Source of the DNA: Streptococcus mitis
GTDB lineage: Bacteria > Bacillota > Bacilli > Lactobacillales > Streptococcaceae
Assembly: GCF_003943935.1 (NCBI RefSeq)
Contig: NZ_RJOB01000009.1
Span: 27,379-91,378, forward strand
Reading direction: 5' to 3'
DNA: 64,000 nucleotides
Position 1 is the stretch's first letter. The number at the start of each line of letters is the position of its first letter. The notes under the pieces were generated by a model, which did no database searches, was not told where the DNA came from, and worked only from the letters and a program-made list of their open reading frames with translations. Of this stretch, positions 46,605 through 58,075 are shown piece after piece. Made by a program: the position numbers and the translations under genes.

Positions 46605-46640
46605 GACTCTATTCTAACATATTCTCTATTTTTTCACACC

Positions 46641-46704
46641 TTATTCACAAAATAAAAGGTTAATTTTAACTGAGAAAACCACAGATTTTTGAAAGTTATC
46701 CACA
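46641..46704. other. DnaA-box cluster upstream of htrA
   Basis: TTATTCACA (46641-46649, one mismatch) and a perfect TTATCCACA (46696-46704) lie in the rlmH-htrA gap, about 2.2 kb left of oriC. Such outlying boxes may titrate DnaA or modulate htrA. Confidence 0.6.
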
Positions 46705-46724
46705 ATCTGTGAAAAACTTTTGTG

Positions 46725-47970
<1,246 letters not shown>

Positions 47971-48000
47971 TTGACATCTATGTAAAGAAAACTTTACATA
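47971..48000. promoter_or_regulatory. htrA-parB junction with perfect 9-4-9 palindrome
   Basis: TATGTAAAG-AAAA-CTTTACATA (47979-48000) follows TTGACA (47971-47976) at the htrA stop. With a TTGACA it may be a parB promoter whose spacer is a binding site, or a hairpin that modulates read-through; a T-tract is missing. Confidence 0.45.
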
Positions 48001-48027
48001 AGAGAAAAGATGTGTTAGTGTAGAACC

Positions 48028-48786
48028 ATGGAAAAATTTGAAATGATTTCTATCACGGATATACAAAAAAATCCCTATCAACCTCGAAAAGAATTTGATA
48101 GAGAAAAATTACATGAACTAGCACAGTCTATCAAAGAAAATGGGGTTATTCAACCGATTATTGTTCGTCAATCTCCTGTGATTGGTTATGAAATCCTTGC
48201 AGGAGAGAGACGCTATCGGGCTTCACTTTTAGCTGGTCTACATTCTATCCCAGCTGTTGTTAAGCAACTTTCAGACCAGGAGATGATGGTCCAGGCCATC
48301 ATTGAAAATTTACAGAGAGAAAATTTAAATCCAATAGAAGAAGCACGCGCCTATGAATCTCTCGTAGAAAAAGGATTTACCCATGCTGAAATTGCAGATA
48401 AAATGGGCAAGTCTCGTCCTTATATCAGTAACTCGATTCGTTTGCTTTCCTTACCAGAACAGATTATCTCAGAAGTAGAAAATGGCAAACTATCACAAGC
48501 CCATGCGCGTTCTCTAGTCGGGTTGAATAAGGAACAACAAGACTATTTCTTTCAACGAATTATAGAGGAAGACATTTCTGTAAGGAAGTTAGAAGCTCTT
48601 CTGACAGAGAAAAAACAAAAGAAACAGCAAAAAAATGATCATTTCATACAAAATGAAGAAGAACAGTTAAAAAAACTACTCGGATTAGATGTAAAAATCA
48701 AACTATCTAAAAAAGACAGTGGAAAAATCATTATTTCTTTTTCAAATCAAGAAGAATACAGTAGAATTATCAACAGCCTGAAATAA
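48028..48786 (+). CDS. parB: ParB/Spo0J chromosome segregation protein
   Basis: 252 residues. ParB N-terminal CTPase domain with IQKNPYQPRKEFD (about 9-22) and GERRYRA (CTP-binding, GERRxRA, about 63-69), the central HTH (EIADKMGKSRPYISNSIRL), and a C-terminal dimerisation region. No parA is nearby, as in pneumococcus. It loads on parS, two candidate sites of which are in this window. No clear Shine-Dalgarno precedes the ATG. Confidence 0.95.
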   Translation: MEKFEMISITDIQKNPYQPRKEFDREKLHELAQSIKENGVIQPIIVRQSPVIGYEILAGERRYRASLLAGLHSIPAVVKQLSDQEMMVQAIIENLQRENLNPIEEARAYESLVEKGFTHAEIADKMGKSRPYISNSIRLLSLPEQIISEVENGKLSQAHARSLVGLNKEQQDYFFQRIIEEDISVRKLEALLTEKKQKKQQKNDHFIQNEEEQLKKLLGLDVKIKLSKKDSGKIIISFSNQEEYSRIINSLK

Positions 48787-48812
48787 GGCTGTTCTTTTAT
48801 TTTTTTATCTCA
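48772..48812 (+). terminator. parB terminator
   Basis: CAGCCT and AGGCTG (48774-48791) straddle the parB stop, followed by TTCTTTTATTTTTTT. Confidence 0.75.
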
Positions 48813-48817
48813 CAAGG

Positions 48818-48933
48818 TTATCCACTATTTTTTTCGATAAAAAGCTTAATAAATCAATAGTTTTTAATTTTATCCCCAACCTGTGGATAAAGCTTGATAA
48901 CATTGTGGATTATTTTTCACAGCTTGTGGAAAA
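48818..48933. other. oriC: Replication origin region (oriC), left cluster of DnaA boxes
   Basis: Between parB and dnaA: TTATCCACT (48818), TTATCCCCA (48870), TGTGGATAA perfect (48882-48890), TGTGGATTA (48904) and TGTGGAAAA (48925), each within one or two mismatches of TTATCCACA on one strand or the other, in AT-rich sequence. Gene order parB-dnaA-dnaN and the switch of coding strand support oriC. Confidence 0.9.
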
Positions 48934-48946
48934 TTCTTACTATCTA

Positions 48947-48955
48947 TGGTAAAAT
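48947..48955 (+). promoter_or_regulatory. dnaA promoter (extended -10)
   Basis: TGG followed by TAAAAT (48950-48955), about 48 bp before the dnaA TTG start; DnaA boxes upstream suggest autoregulation. Confidence 0.5.
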
Positions 48956-49002
48956 AAGTCTAGCATTAAACTTTTAAACAAATAGTAAAGGAGGAGAACG
49001 GA

Positions 49003-50364
49003 TTGAAAGAAAAACAATTTTGGAATCGTATCTTAGAATTTGCGCAAGAAAGACTAACTCGATCCATGTATGATTTCTATGCTATTCAAGCTGAACTCAT
49101 CAAGGTAGAAGAAAATGTTGCTACTATATTTTTACCACGATCTGAAATGGAAATGGTCTGGGAAAAACAACTAAAAGATATCATTGTAGTAGCTGGTTTT
49201 GAGATTTATGATGCTGAAATAACTCCCCACTATATTTTCACAAAACCTCAAGATACGACTATCTCACAAGTTGAAGAAGCTACAAATTCAACTTTATATG
49301 ACTATAGTCCAAAGTTAGCATCTATTCCTTATTCAGAGACTGGATTAAAAGAGAAGTATACCTTTGAAAATTTTATCCAAGGGGATGGAAATGTTTGGGC
49401 TGTATCAGCTGCTTTGGCTGTCTCTGAAGATTTGGCTCTGACCTATAATCCTCTTTTTATCTATGGAGGACCTGGGCTTGGGAAGACTCACTTATTAAAC
49501 GCTATTGGAAATGAAATTCTAAAAAATATTCCGAATGCGCGTGTCAAATATATACCTGCTGAAAGCTTTATTAATGACTTTCTTGATCACCTAAGACTTG
49601 GGGAAATGGAAAAGTTTAAAAAAACCTACCGCAGTCTTGATCTTTTGTTAATCGATGATATCCAGTCACTTAGCGGAAAAAAAGTCGCAACTCAAGAAGA
49701 ATTTTTCAATACCTTTAATGCCCTTCATGACAAACAAAAACAGATTGTCCTAACAAGTGATCGTAGTCCAAAACACTTAGAAGGACTCGAAGAGAGGCTT
49801 GTCACGCGCTTTAGCTGGGGACTGACACAAACTATCACCCCCCCTGACTTTGAAACACGTATTGCCATTTTACAAAGTAAAACGGAACATTTAGGCTACA
49901 ATTTCCAAAGTGACACTCTAGAATACCTAGCTGGGCAATTTGATTCAAATGTTCGAGATCTTGAGGGAGCAATCAACGATATCACTTTAATTGCCAGAGT
50001 AAAAAAAATCAAGGATATCACTATTGATATTGCTGCAGAAGCTATTAGAGCTCGCAAACAAGATGTTAGCCAAATGCTCGTCATCCCAATTGACAAAATC
50101 CAAAATGAAGTTGGTAACTTTTATGGTGTTAGTGTCAAAGAAATGAAGGGAAGCAGACGACTTCAAAATATTGTTTTGGCCCGTCAAGTAGCCATGTATT
50201 TATCTAGAGAACTGACAGATAATAGTCTTCCAAAAATTGGGAAGGAATTTGGAGGAAAAGATCATACAACAGTCATTCATGCCCATGCAAAAATTAAATC
50301 TTTGATTGATGAAGACGATAATTTACGTTTAGAAATTGAATCAATCAAAAAGAAAATCAAATAA
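49003..50364 (+). CDS. dnaA: Chromosomal replication initiator DnaA
   Basis: 453 residues with a TTG start (AAGGAGGAG upstream). N-terminal DnaB-interaction domain (about 1-85), AAA+ module with Walker [10 protein letters not shown] (about 155-163) and Walker [10 protein letters not shown], and C-terminal domain with the DnaA signature [15 protein letters not shown]. Nearly identical to pneumococcal DnaA as I recall it. Opens oriC at the boxes on either side. Confidence 0.98.
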   Translation: MKEKQFWNRILEFAQERLTRSMYDFYAIQAELIKVEENVATIFLPRSEMEMVWEKQLKDIIVVAGFEIYDAEITPHYIFTKPQDTTISQVEEATNSTLYDYSPKLASIPYSETGLKEKYTFENFIQGDGNVWAVSAALAVSEDLALTYNPLFIYGGPGLGKTHLLNAIGNEILKNIPNARVKYIPAESFINDFLDHLRLGEMEKFKKTYRSLDLLLIDDIQSLSGKKVATQEEFFNTFNALHDKQKQIVLTSDRSPKHLEGLEERLVTRFSWGLTQTITPPDFETRIAILQSKTEHLGYNFQSDTLEYLAGQFDSNVRDLEGAINDITLIARVKKIKDITIDIAAEAIRARKQDVSQMLVIPIDKIQNEVGNFYGVSVKEMKGSRRLQNIVLARQVAMYLSRELTDNSLPKIGKEFGGKDHTTVIHAHAKIKSLIDEDDNLRLEIESIKKKIK

Positions 50365-50366
50365 CT

Positions 50367-50459
50367 TGTGGATAACTTTCGCTTTTTTATCTTTTTTATC
50401 CACATTTTTTAAACAAGCCAAAAAACTTGATATAACTTACTTCAAGTCTGTTTTCCACA
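50367..50459. other. oriC, right cluster of DnaA boxes
   Basis: Between dnaA and dnaN: TGTGGATAA (50367-50375) and TTATCCACA (50396-50404) are perfect boxes in opposite orientation, plus TTTTCCACA (50451-50459). Origin in two parts around dnaA, as in Bacillus. The unwinding element was not located. Confidence 0.85.
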
Positions 50460-50522
50460 GATTTCACAGACTCTATTATTACTATTATCCTTCTAATACT
50501 AAAAATAAATAAAGGAGAATCC

Positions 50523-51659
50523 ATGATTCATTTTTCAATTAATAAAAATTTATTTCTACAAGCCTTAAATACTACTAAAAGAGCTATTAATTCTAAAAAT
50601 GCTATTCCTATTTTATCAACTGTCAAAATTGATGTGACCAATGAAGGTGTTACTTTAATTGGTTCAAATGGTCAAATTTCAATTGAAAATTTTATTTCTC
50701 AAAAAAATGAAGACGCTGGTTTGTTAATTACTTCTTTAGGTTCGATTCTTCTTGAAGCCTCTTTCTTTATCAATGTGGTATCTAGTCTACCTGATGTGAC
50801 TCTTGATTTTAAAGAAATTGAACAAAATCAAATTGTTTTAACCAGTGGCAAATCAGAAATTACCCTAAAAGGAAAAGATAGCGAACAGTATCCACGAATC
50901 CAAGAAATTTCAGCAAGCACTCCTTTAGTTCTTGAAACAAAATTACTCAAGAAAATTATCAATGAAACAGCATTTGCTGCAAGTACACAAGAGAGTCGTC
51001 CAATTTTGACAGGTGTTCATTTTGTATTGAGTCAACACAAAGAGTTAAAAACAGTGGCAACAGACTCTCATCGTCTAAGCCAGAAAAAATTAACGCTTGA
51101 GAAAAATAGTGATGATTTTGATGTTGTCATTCCTAGCCGTTCTCTACGCGAATTTTCAGCGGTATTTACAGATGATATTGAAACTGTAGAGATTTTCTTT
51201 GCTAACAATCAAATCCTCTTTAGAAGCGAAAATATTAGCTTCTACACACGTTTGTTAGAAGGAAACTATCCTGACACAGATCGTTTGATTCCAACAGACT
51301 TTAACACTACTATTACTTTTGATGTGGTAAACTTACGTCAGTCAATGGAGCGTGCTCGTCTTTTATCAAGTGCGACTCAAAATGGTACTGTGAAGCTTGA
51401 AATTAAAGATGGGATTGTTAGCGCCCATGTTCACTCTCCAGAAGTTGGTAAAGTAAACGAAGAAATCGATACTGATCAGGTTACTGGTGAAGATTTGACT
51501 ATTAGTTTCAACCCAACTTACTTGATTGATTCACTCAAGGCTTTAAATAGCGAAAAGGTGACTATTAGCTTTATCTCAGCTGTTCGTCCATTTACTCTTG
51601 TGCCAGCAGATACTGACGAAGACTTCATGCAGCTCATTACACCAGTTCGTACAAATTAA
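50523..51659 (+). CDS. dnaN: DNA polymerase III beta clamp
   Basis: 378 residues, three tandem clamp domains, starting MIHFSINKNLFLQALNTTKRA and ending ITPVRT(N), the clamp C-terminus. Forms the sliding ring for the replicase. AAAGGAG precedes the ATG. Full length. Confidence 0.98.
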   Translation: MIHFSINKNLFLQALNTTKRAINSKNAIPILSTVKIDVTNEGVTLIGSNGQISIENFISQKNEDAGLLITSLGSILLEASFFINVVSSLPDVTLDFKEIEQNQIVLTSGKSEITLKGKDSEQYPRIQEISASTPLVLETKLLKKIINETAFAASTQESRPILTGVHFVLSQHKELKTVATDSHRLSQKKLTLEKNSDDFDVVIPSRSLREFSAVFTDDIETVEIFFANNQILFRSENISFYTRLLEGNYPDTDRLIPTDFNTTITFDVVNLRQSMERARLLSSATQNGTVKLEIKDGIVSAHVHSPEVGKVNEEIDTDQVTGEDLTISFNPTYLIDSLKALNSEKVTISFISAVRPFTLVPADTDEDFMQLITPVRTN

Positions 51660-51723
51660 TTTAAAGAGGTTGAGTCTAGCTCGCCTCTTTTATGATATAA
51701 TCGAAAAAGAAAAGGAGAGTAGT

Positions 51724-51918
51724 ATGTATCAAGTTGGAAATTTTGTTGAGATGAAAAAACCACACGCTTGCACCATCAAGTCAACAGGTAAAAAGGCCAA
51801 TCGTTGGGAAATTACACGTGTAGGAGCAGATATCAAAATCAAATGTAGCAATTGTGACCATGTTGTCATGATGGGACGCTATGATTTTGATCGAAAAATG
51901 AATAAAATTATTGACTGA
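51724..51918 (+). CDS. DUF951 family protein
   Basis: 64 residues from ATG 51724 (AAAGGAG before it; upstream in-frame starts fall in dnaN). Pattern VEMKKPHACTIKSTGKKANRWEITRVGADIKIKCSNCDHVVMM split over two strands, with Cys in HAC and CSNC that may bind metal. Found next to dnaN/ychF throughout Lactobacillales; role not known. Confidence 0.85.
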   Translation: MYQVGNFVEMKKPHACTIKSTGKKANRWEITRVGADIKIKCSNCDHVVMMGRYDFDRKMNKIID

Positions 51919-51919
51919 G

Positions 51920-51950
51920 AACCCTTAGTTAGAGGGTTAGCAAGTTTTCC
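51920..51950 (+). terminator. Weak hairpin after the DUF951 gene
   Basis: AACCCT (51920-51925) and AGGGTT (51933-51938) with a poor T-tract. The ychF extended -10 TGTTATAAT follows at 51958-51966. Confidence 0.45.
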
Positions 51951-52002
51951 CTTTTTGTGTTATAATATTAGGGATTGAAATGAAAACGGAGAATGAGAAA
52001 AT

Positions 52003-53118
52003 ATGGCTTTAACAGCAGGTATCGTTGGTTTGCCAAACGTTGGTAAATCAACACTATTTAATGCAATTACAAAAGCAGGAGCAGAGGCTGCAAACTATCC
52101 ATTTGCGACGATTGATCCAAACGTTGGAATGGTTGAGGTTCCAGATGAACGCCTACAAAAATTGACTGAAATGATCACTCCTAAAAAGACAGTTCCAACT
52201 ACATTTGAATTTACAGATATTGCAGGGATTGTAAAAGGAGCTTCAAAAGGAGAAGGGCTGGGGAATAAATTCTTGGCCAATATTCGTGAAGTAGATGCGA
52301 TTGTTCACGTAGTTCGTGCTTTTGATGATGAAAATGTGATGCGCGAGCAAGGACGTGAAGACGCCTTTGTAGATCCACTTGCAGATATTGATACCATTAA
52401 CCTGGAGTTAATTCTTGCTGACTTAGAATCAGTCAATAAGCGTTATGCGCGTGTAGAAAAGATGGCACGTACGCAAAAAGATAAAGAATCAGTAGCAGAA
52501 TTTAATGTTCTTCAAAAGATTAAACCAGTTCTTGAAGATGGAAAATCAGCTCGCACCATCGAATTTACAGATGAAGAACAAAAAGTTGTCAAAGGTCTTT
52601 TCCTTTTGACAACTAAACCAGTTCTTTATGTTGCCAATGTCGATGAGGATGTAGTTTCAGATCCAGATTCTATCGACTATGTCAAACAAATTCGCGAATT
52701 TGCAGCGACAGAAAATGCTGAAGTAGTCGTTATTTCTGCGCGTGCTGAGGAAGAAATTTCTGAGTTAGACGAAGAAGACAAGCAAGAGTTTCTTGAAGCA
52801 ATTGGGTTGACAGAATCAGGTGTTGACAAGTTGACTCGCGCAGCTTATCACTTACTTGGACTTGGAACTTACTTCACAGCTGGTGAAAAAGAGGTTCGAG
52901 CTTGGACCTTCAAACGTGGTATGAAGGCTCCTCAAGCAGCTGGTATCATCCACTCAGACTTTGAAAAAGGCTTTATTCGTGCAGTTACCATGTCATATGA
53001 GGATCTAGTGAAATACGGTTCTGAAAAGGCTGTAAAAGAAGCTGGACGCTTGCGTGAAGAAGGAAAAGAATATATCGTCCAAGACGGCGATATCATGGAA
53101 TTCCGCTTTAATGTCTAA
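52003..53118 (+). CDS. ychF: YchF/OLA1-family nucleotide-binding protein
   Basis: 371 residues. G1 [11 protein letters not shown] (about 8-18), G3 [11 protein letters not shown]4 reading NVDE instead of NKxD, consistent with the ATP preference of the family, and a C-terminal TGS domain. Ribosome-associated stress regulator in other bacteria. Monocistronic. Confidence 0.96.
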   Translation: MALTAGIVGLPNVGKSTLFNAITKAGAEAANYPFATIDPNVGMVEVPDERLQKLTEMITPKKTVPTTFEFTDIAGIVKGASKGEGLGNKFLANIREVDAIVHVVRAFDDENVMREQGREDAFVDPLADIDTINLELILADLESVNKRYARVEKMARTQKDKESVAEFNVLQKIKPVLEDGKSARTIEFTDEEQKVVKGLFLLTTKPVLYVANVDEDVVSDPDSIDYVKQIREFAATENAEVVVISARAEEEISELDEEDKQEFLEAIGLTESGVDKLTRAAYHLLGLGTYFTAGEKEVRAWTFKRGMKAPQAAGIIHSDFEKGFIRAVTMSYEDLVKYGSEKAVKEAGRLREEGKEYIVQDGDIMEFRFNV

Positions 53119-53142
53119 AAATTTAATGAATAGTATCAATTA

Positions 53143-53175
53143 GGTTGGAAAAAAATTCCAACCCTTTTGGCTTTT
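53143..53175 (+). terminator. ychF terminator
   Basis: GGTTGGAA (53143-53150) and TTCCAACC (53156-53163), then CTTTTGGCTTTT. Confidence 0.7.
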
Positions 53176-53189
53176 GAAAGGAAAAATAA

Positions 53190-53759
53190 ATGACCAAATT
53201 ACTTGTAGGCTTGGGAAATCCAGGAGATAAATATTTTGAAACAAAACATAATGTTGGTTTTATGTTGATTGACCAACTAGCGAAGAAACAGAATGTCACT
53301 TTTACACACGATAAGATATTTCAAGCTGACCTAGCATCTTTTTTCTTCAATGGAGAAAAAATTTATCTTGTTAAACCAACGACCTTTATGAATGAAAGTG
53401 GAAAAGCGATTCATGCTTTATTGACTTACTATGGTTTGGATATTGAAGATTTACTCATCATTTACGACGATCTTGACATGGAAGTTGGGAAAATTCGTTT
53501 AAGAGCAAAAGGATCAGCAGGTGGTCATAATGGTATCAAGTCTATTATTCAACATATTGGAACCCAGGTCTTTAATCGTGTTAAGATTGGAATTGGAAGA
53601 CCCAAAAACGGCATGTCAGTTGTTAATCATGTTTTAAGTAAGTTTGACAAGGATGATTATATCGGTATTTTACAGTCTATTGACAAGGTTGACGAATCTG
53701 TAAATTATTATTTACAAGAGAAAAATTTTGAGAAAACAATGCAGAGGTATAACGGATAA
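53190..53759 (+). CDS. pth: Peptidyl-tRNA hydrolase
   Basis: 189 residues. Catalytic His in the TKHNVGF motif near residue 20 and the signature strands [32 protein letters not shown] (read in two parts). Releases peptides from stalled peptidyl-tRNA. Followed by mfd with zero spacing (TAA then ATG). Confidence 0.96.
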   Translation: MTKLLVGLGNPGDKYFETKHNVGFMLIDQLAKKQNVTFTHDKIFQADLASFFFNGEKIYLVKPTTFMNESGKAIHALLTYYGLDIEDLLIIYDDLDMEVGKIRLRAKGSAGGHNGIKSIIQHIGTQVFNRVKIGIGRPKNGMSVVNHVLSKFDKDDYIGILQSIDKVDESVNYYLQEKNFEKTMQRYNG

Positions 53760-56700
53760 ATGGTGACCTTATTAGATTTATTCTCAGAAAATGATCAGAT
53801 TAAACAATGGCATCAAAGTTTAACAAATAAGAAAAGACAACTAATACTAGGTTTATCAATGTCTACTAAGGCTCTTGCAATTGCAAGCAGTTTAGAAAAA
53901 GAAGATAAGATTGTTTTATTGACATCAACTTATGGAGAAGCAGAAGGGCTTATTAGTGATCTTATTTCTATCTTAGGTGAGGAATTTGTCTATCCATTTT
54001 TGGTAGATGATTCCCCTATGGTCGAGTTTTTGATATCTTCACAAGAAAAAATCATCTCACGGGTTGAAGCCTTGCGTTTTTTGACTGATCCGTCTAGGAA
54101 AGGGATCTTAGTTTGTAATATTGCAGCAAGTCGGTTGATTTTACCCTCTTCAACTGTATTTAAAGAAAGTATTGTAAAAATATCAGTGGGTGAAGAATAT
54201 GATCAAAACGCACTTATCTATCAGTTAAAAGAAATCGGCTATCGAAAGGTTACACAAGTACAAACTCAAGGAGAATTTAGTCTTCGAGGAGATATTTTAG
54301 ATATTTTTGAAATATCCCAGTTAGAACCTTGCCGAATTGAGTTTTTTGGTGATGAAGTCGATGGAATTCGTACTTTTGAAGTCGAAACACAATTATCGAA
54401 AGAAAATCAGTCAGAACTCATTATCTTTCCAGCTAGCGATATTCTTATGAGAGAAGAAGATTATCAACGAGGTAAGTTGACTTTAGAAAAACAAATTTTG
54501 AAGACTCTATCGCCGATTCTGAAATCCTATCTAGAAGAAATTTTTTCAAGTTTTCACCAAAAACAAAGTCATGTAGATTCTCGGAAGTTTTTATCCTTGT
54601 GCTATGAAAAGACATGGACTGTCTTTGATTATATTGAAAAAGACATACCAATATTCTTTGATGATTATCAAAAATTGATGAATCAGTATGAAGTCTTTGA
54701 AAGAGAATTAGCGCAATGCTTTACAGAAGATTTACAGAATAGTAAATCATTTTCTGATATGAAGTATTTTGCAGACACTGAGAAAATCTATAAAAAACAA
54801 AGTCCAGTGACCTTTTTTTCTAATCTGCAAAAGGGTTTAGGAAATCTCAAGTTTGACAAAATTTATCAATTTAATCAATATCCTATGCAGGAATTTTTCA
54901 ATCAATTTTCTTTTCTAAAAGAAGAAATTGAGCGATACAAAAAAATGGATTATACTATTATCCTGCAGTCTAGCAATTCAATGGGAAGTAAAACATTAGA
55001 GGATGTTTTCGAGGAATACCAGATTAAATTGGATTCTAGAAATAAGTCAAGTATCTGTAAAGAATCTGTAAACTTAATCGAGGGGAATCTCAGACATGGT
55101 TTTCATTTTGTAGATGAAAAGATTTTATTTATAACTGAACATGAGATTTTTCAAAAGAAATTGAAACGTCGTTTTCGAAGACAACATGTTTCAAACGCAG
55201 AGAGATTAAAAGATTACAATGAACTTGAAAAAGGAGATTACGTTGTTCACCATATTCATGGGATTGGCCAATATCTAGGAATTGAAACCATTGAAATTAA
55301 GGGAATTCATCGCGATTATGTCAGTGTCCAGTATCAAAATGGGGATCAAATTTCTATCCCAGTAGAACAGATTCATCTGCTGTCCAAATATGTTTCAAGT
55401 GATGGGAAAGCACCTAAACTAAATAAATTAAATGATGGTCATTTCAAAAGAGCAAAGCAAAAAGTTAAGAACCAGGTAGAGGATATAGCTGACGATTTAA
55501 TTAAACTTTATTCTGAACGCAGCCAATTGAAGGGTTTTGCTTTCTCAGCTGATGATGAGGATCAACATGCTTTTGATGATGCCTTTCCTTATGTTGAAAC
55601 GGATGATCAACTTCGTAGTGTTGAGGAAATCAAGAGAGATATGCAGTCTTCTCAACCAATGGATCGACTTTTAGTTGGGGATGTTGGTTTTGGAAAGACT
55701 GAAGTTGCTATGCGTGCAGCCTTTAAGGCAGTCAATGATCACAAACAAGTTGTCGTTCTAGTTCCGACGACGGTTTTAGCGCAACAGCACTATACGAATT
55801 TTAAGGAACGATTCCAAAATTTTGCAGTTAATATTGATGTGTTGAGTCGATTTAGAAGTAAAAAAGAGCAGACTGAAACACTTGAAAAATTGAAAAACGG
55901 TCAAGTTGATATTTTGATTGGAACCCATCGTGTTTTGTCAAAAGATGTTGTGTTTGCTGATTTGGGCTTGATGATTATTGATGAGGAACAGCGATTTGGT
56001 GTCAAGCATAAGGAAATTTTGAAAGAATTGAAGAAACAAGTGGATGTTCTAACTTTGACAGCTACGCCAATCCCTCGTACCCTCCATATGTCTATGTTGG
56101 GAATCAGAGATTTGTCTGTTATTGAAACTCCGCCGACTAATCGCTATCCTGTTCAGACCTATGTTTTGGAAAAAAATGATAGTGTTATTCGTGATGCTGT
56201 TTTGCGTGAAATGGAGCGTGGAGGTCAAGTTTACTATCTTTACAATAAAGTTGACACAATTGATCAGAAGGTTTCAGAATTACAGGAGTTGATTCCAGAG
56301 GCTTCGATTGGTTATGTTCATGGGCAAATGAGTGAGATCCAGTTGGAAAATACTCTATTAGACTTTATTGAGGGACAATACGATATTTTGGTGACGACTA
56401 CTATTATTGAGACAGGGGTGGACATTCCAAATGCCAATACCTTGTTTATTGAAAATGCGGACCATATGGGCCTGTCAACCTTGTATCAGTTAAGAGGAAG
56501 AGTTGGACGTAGTAATCGTATTGCTTATGCTTATCTCATGTATCGTCCAGAAAAATCAATTAGTGAAGTCTCTGAAAAGAGATTAGAAGCAATCAAAGGA
56601 TTTACAGAATTGGGCTCAGGATTTAAGATTGCGATGCGAGATCTTTCGATTCGTGGAGCAGGAAATCTCCTAGGAAAATCTCAGTCTGGTTTCATTGATT

Positions 56701-57263
56701 CTGTTGGTTTTGAACTGTATTCGCAGTTATTGGAGGAAGCTATTGCTAAACGAAACGGTAATGCTAACACAAGAACCAAAGGGAATGCTGAGTTGATTTT
56801 GCAAATTGATGCCTATCTTCCTGATACTTATATTTCTGATCAACGACATAAGATTGAAATTTACAAGAAAATTCGTCAAATTGACAACCGTGTCAATTAT
56901 GAAGAGTTACAAGAAGAGTTGATGGACCGCTTTGGAGAATACCCAGATGTAGTAGCCTATCTTTTAGAGATTGGTTTGATCAAGTCATATTTGGACAAGG
57001 TCTTTGTTCAACGTGTGGAAAGAAAAGAAAATAAGATTACAGTTCAATTTGAAAAATTCACCCAACGACTGTTTTTAGCTCAAGATTATTTTAAAGCTTT
57101 ATCCGCAACTAACTTAAAAGCAGCCATAGCTGATAATGAAGGAGCAATGGAGCTTGTATTTGATGTCCGAAATAAGAAAGATTATGAAATTTTAGAAGGT
57201 CTGATAATTTTTGGAGAAAGTTTATTAGAGATAAAAGAGTCGAAGGAAGAAAATGCCATTTGA
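53760..57263 (+). CDS. mfd: Transcription-repair coupling factor Mfd
   Basis: 1167 residues. N-terminal UvrB-like region, CarD-like RNA polymerase interaction domain (GDYVVHHIHGIGQY, about 495), then an SF2 translocase: Walker A GDVGFGKTE (about 640), DEEQ box in IIDEEQRFG, LTATPIPRT, and C-terminal TRCF domain. Frees stalled RNA polymerase and recruits UvrA. Length fits. Confidence 0.96.
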   Translation: MVTLLDLFSENDQIKQWHQSLTNKKRQLILGLSMSTKALAIASSLEKEDKIVLLTSTYGEAEGLISDLISILGEEFVYPFLVDDSPMVEFLISSQEKIISRVEALRFLTDPSRKGILVCNIAASRLILPSSTVFKESIVKISVGEEYDQNALIYQLKEIGYRKVTQVQTQGEFSLRGDILDIFEISQLEPCRIEFFGDEVDGIRTFEVETQLSKENQSELIIFPASDILMREEDYQRGKLTLEKQILKTLSPILKSYLEEIFSSFHQKQSHVDSRKFLSLCYEKTWTVFDYIEKDIPIFFDDYQKLMNQYEVFERELAQCFTEDLQNSKSFSDMKYFADTEKIYKKQSPVTFFSNLQKGLGNLKFDKIYQFNQYPMQEFFNQFSFLKEEIERYKKMDYTIILQSSNSMGSKTLEDVFEEYQIKLDSRNKSSICKESVNLIEGNLRHGFHFVDEKILFITEHEIFQKKLKRRFRRQHVSNAERLKDYNELEKGDYVVHHIHGIGQYLGIETIEIKGIHRDYVSVQYQNGDQISIPVEQIHLLSKYVSSDGKAPKLNKLNDGHFKRAKQKVKNQVEDIADDLIKLYSERSQLKGFAFSADDEDQHAFDDAFPYVETDDQLRSVEEIKRDMQSSQPMDRLLVGDVGFGKTEVAMRAAFKAVNDHKQVVVLVPTTVLAQQHYTNFKERFQNFAVNIDVLSRFRSKKEQTETLEKLKNGQVDILIGTHRVLSKDVVFADLGLMIIDEEQRFGVKHKEILKELKKQVDVLTLTATPIPRTLHMSMLGIRDLSVIETPPTNRYPVQTYVLEKNDSVIRDAVLREMERGGQVYYLYNKVDTIDQKVSELQELIPEASIGYVHGQMSEIQLENTLLDFIEGQYDILVTTTIIETGVDIPNANTLFIENADHMGLSTLYQLRGRVGRSNRIAYAYLMYRPEKSISEVSEKRLEAIKGFTELGSGFKIAMRDLSIRGAGNLLGKSQSGFIDSVGFELYSQLLEEAIAKRNGNANTRTKGNAELILQIDAYLPDTYISDQRHKIEIYKKIRQIDNRVNYEELQEELMDRFGEYPDVVAYLLEIGLIKSYLDKVFVQRVERKENKITVQFEKFTQRLFLAQDYFKALSATNLKAAIADNEGAMELVFDVRNKKDYEILEGLIIFGESLLEIKESKEENAI

Positions 57264-57320
57264 TATTTTTCTTCTATAAAATAGATAAAAATGGTACAAT
57301 AATAAGTTGAGGTAATAAAG

Positions 57321-57587
57321 ATGAGATTAGACAAATATTTAAAAGTATCACGAATTATCAAGCGTCGTACAGTAGCAAAGGAAGTAGCAGATAAAGGCAG
57401 AATCAAGGTGAATGGGATCTTGGCCAAAAGTTCAACGGATTTGAAAGTTAATGACCAAGTTGAAATTCGCTTTGGCAATAAGTTGCTACTTGTAAAAGTA
57501 CTAGAGATGAAAGATAGTACAAAAAAAGAAGATGCAGCAGGCATGTATGAAATTATCAGTGAAACACGGGTAGAAGAAAATGTCTAA
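57321..57587 (+). CDS. rqcP: RqcP, S4-domain ribosome quality-control protein
   Basis: 88 residues, an S4 domain ([32 protein letters not shown]). Known previously as YabO; in Bacillus it stabilises RqcH during alanine tailing on stalled 50S. Overlaps divIC by 8 bp and sits right after mfd as in other Firmicutes. Confidence 0.9.
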
Positions 57588-57948
57588 GAATATTGTACAA
57601 TTAAACAATTCTTTTATCCAAAATGAATACCAACGTCGTCGCTACCTGATGAAAGAACGACAAAAACGGAATCGTTTTATGGGGTGGGTATTGATTTTGA
57701 TTATGCTGTTATTTATTTTGCCAACTTTTAATTTAGCGCAGAGCTATCAGCAATTACTCCAAAGACGTCAGCAATTAGCAGACTTGCAAACTCAGTATCA
57801 AACTTTGAGTGATGAAAAGGATAAGGAGACAGCATTTGCTACCAAGTTGAAAGACGAGGATTATGCTGCCAAATATACACGAGCGAAGTACTATTATTCT
57901 AAGAATCGGGAAGCTGTTTATACGATTCCTGACTTGCTTCAAAGGTGA
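57580..57948 (+). CDS. divIC: Septum protein DivIC (FtsB)
   Basis: 122 residues. Cytoplasmic basic N-terminus, a single membrane helix (about 30-50), then a coiled coil (about 52-80). Part of the DivIB/DivIC/FtsL divisome complex. In a tight operon with rqcP and the following small gene. Confidence 0.9.
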
Positions 57949-57952
57949 TAAA

Positions 57953-58075
57953 ATGGAAAATTTATTAGATGTAATAGAGCAATTTTTGAGTTTATCAGAT
58001 GAAAAACTGGAAGAGCTAGCTGATAAAAATCAATTATTGCGTTTACAAGAAGAAAAGGAAAGGAAGAATGCGTAA
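57953..58075 (+). CDS. Conserved 40-residue protein of unknown function
   Basis: 40 residues from ATG 57953 (CAAAGGTGATAAA upstream); a longer frame from 57863 would overlap divIC and lacks a ribosome site. Very acidic and Leu-rich, MENLLDVIEQFLSLSDEKLE then a lysine/glutamate tail, probably one helix. Overlaps the next gene by 8 bp. A gene of the same size exists at this place in pneumococcus. Confidence 0.75.
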   Translation: MENLLDVIEQFLSLSDEKLEELADKNQLLRLQEEKERKNA

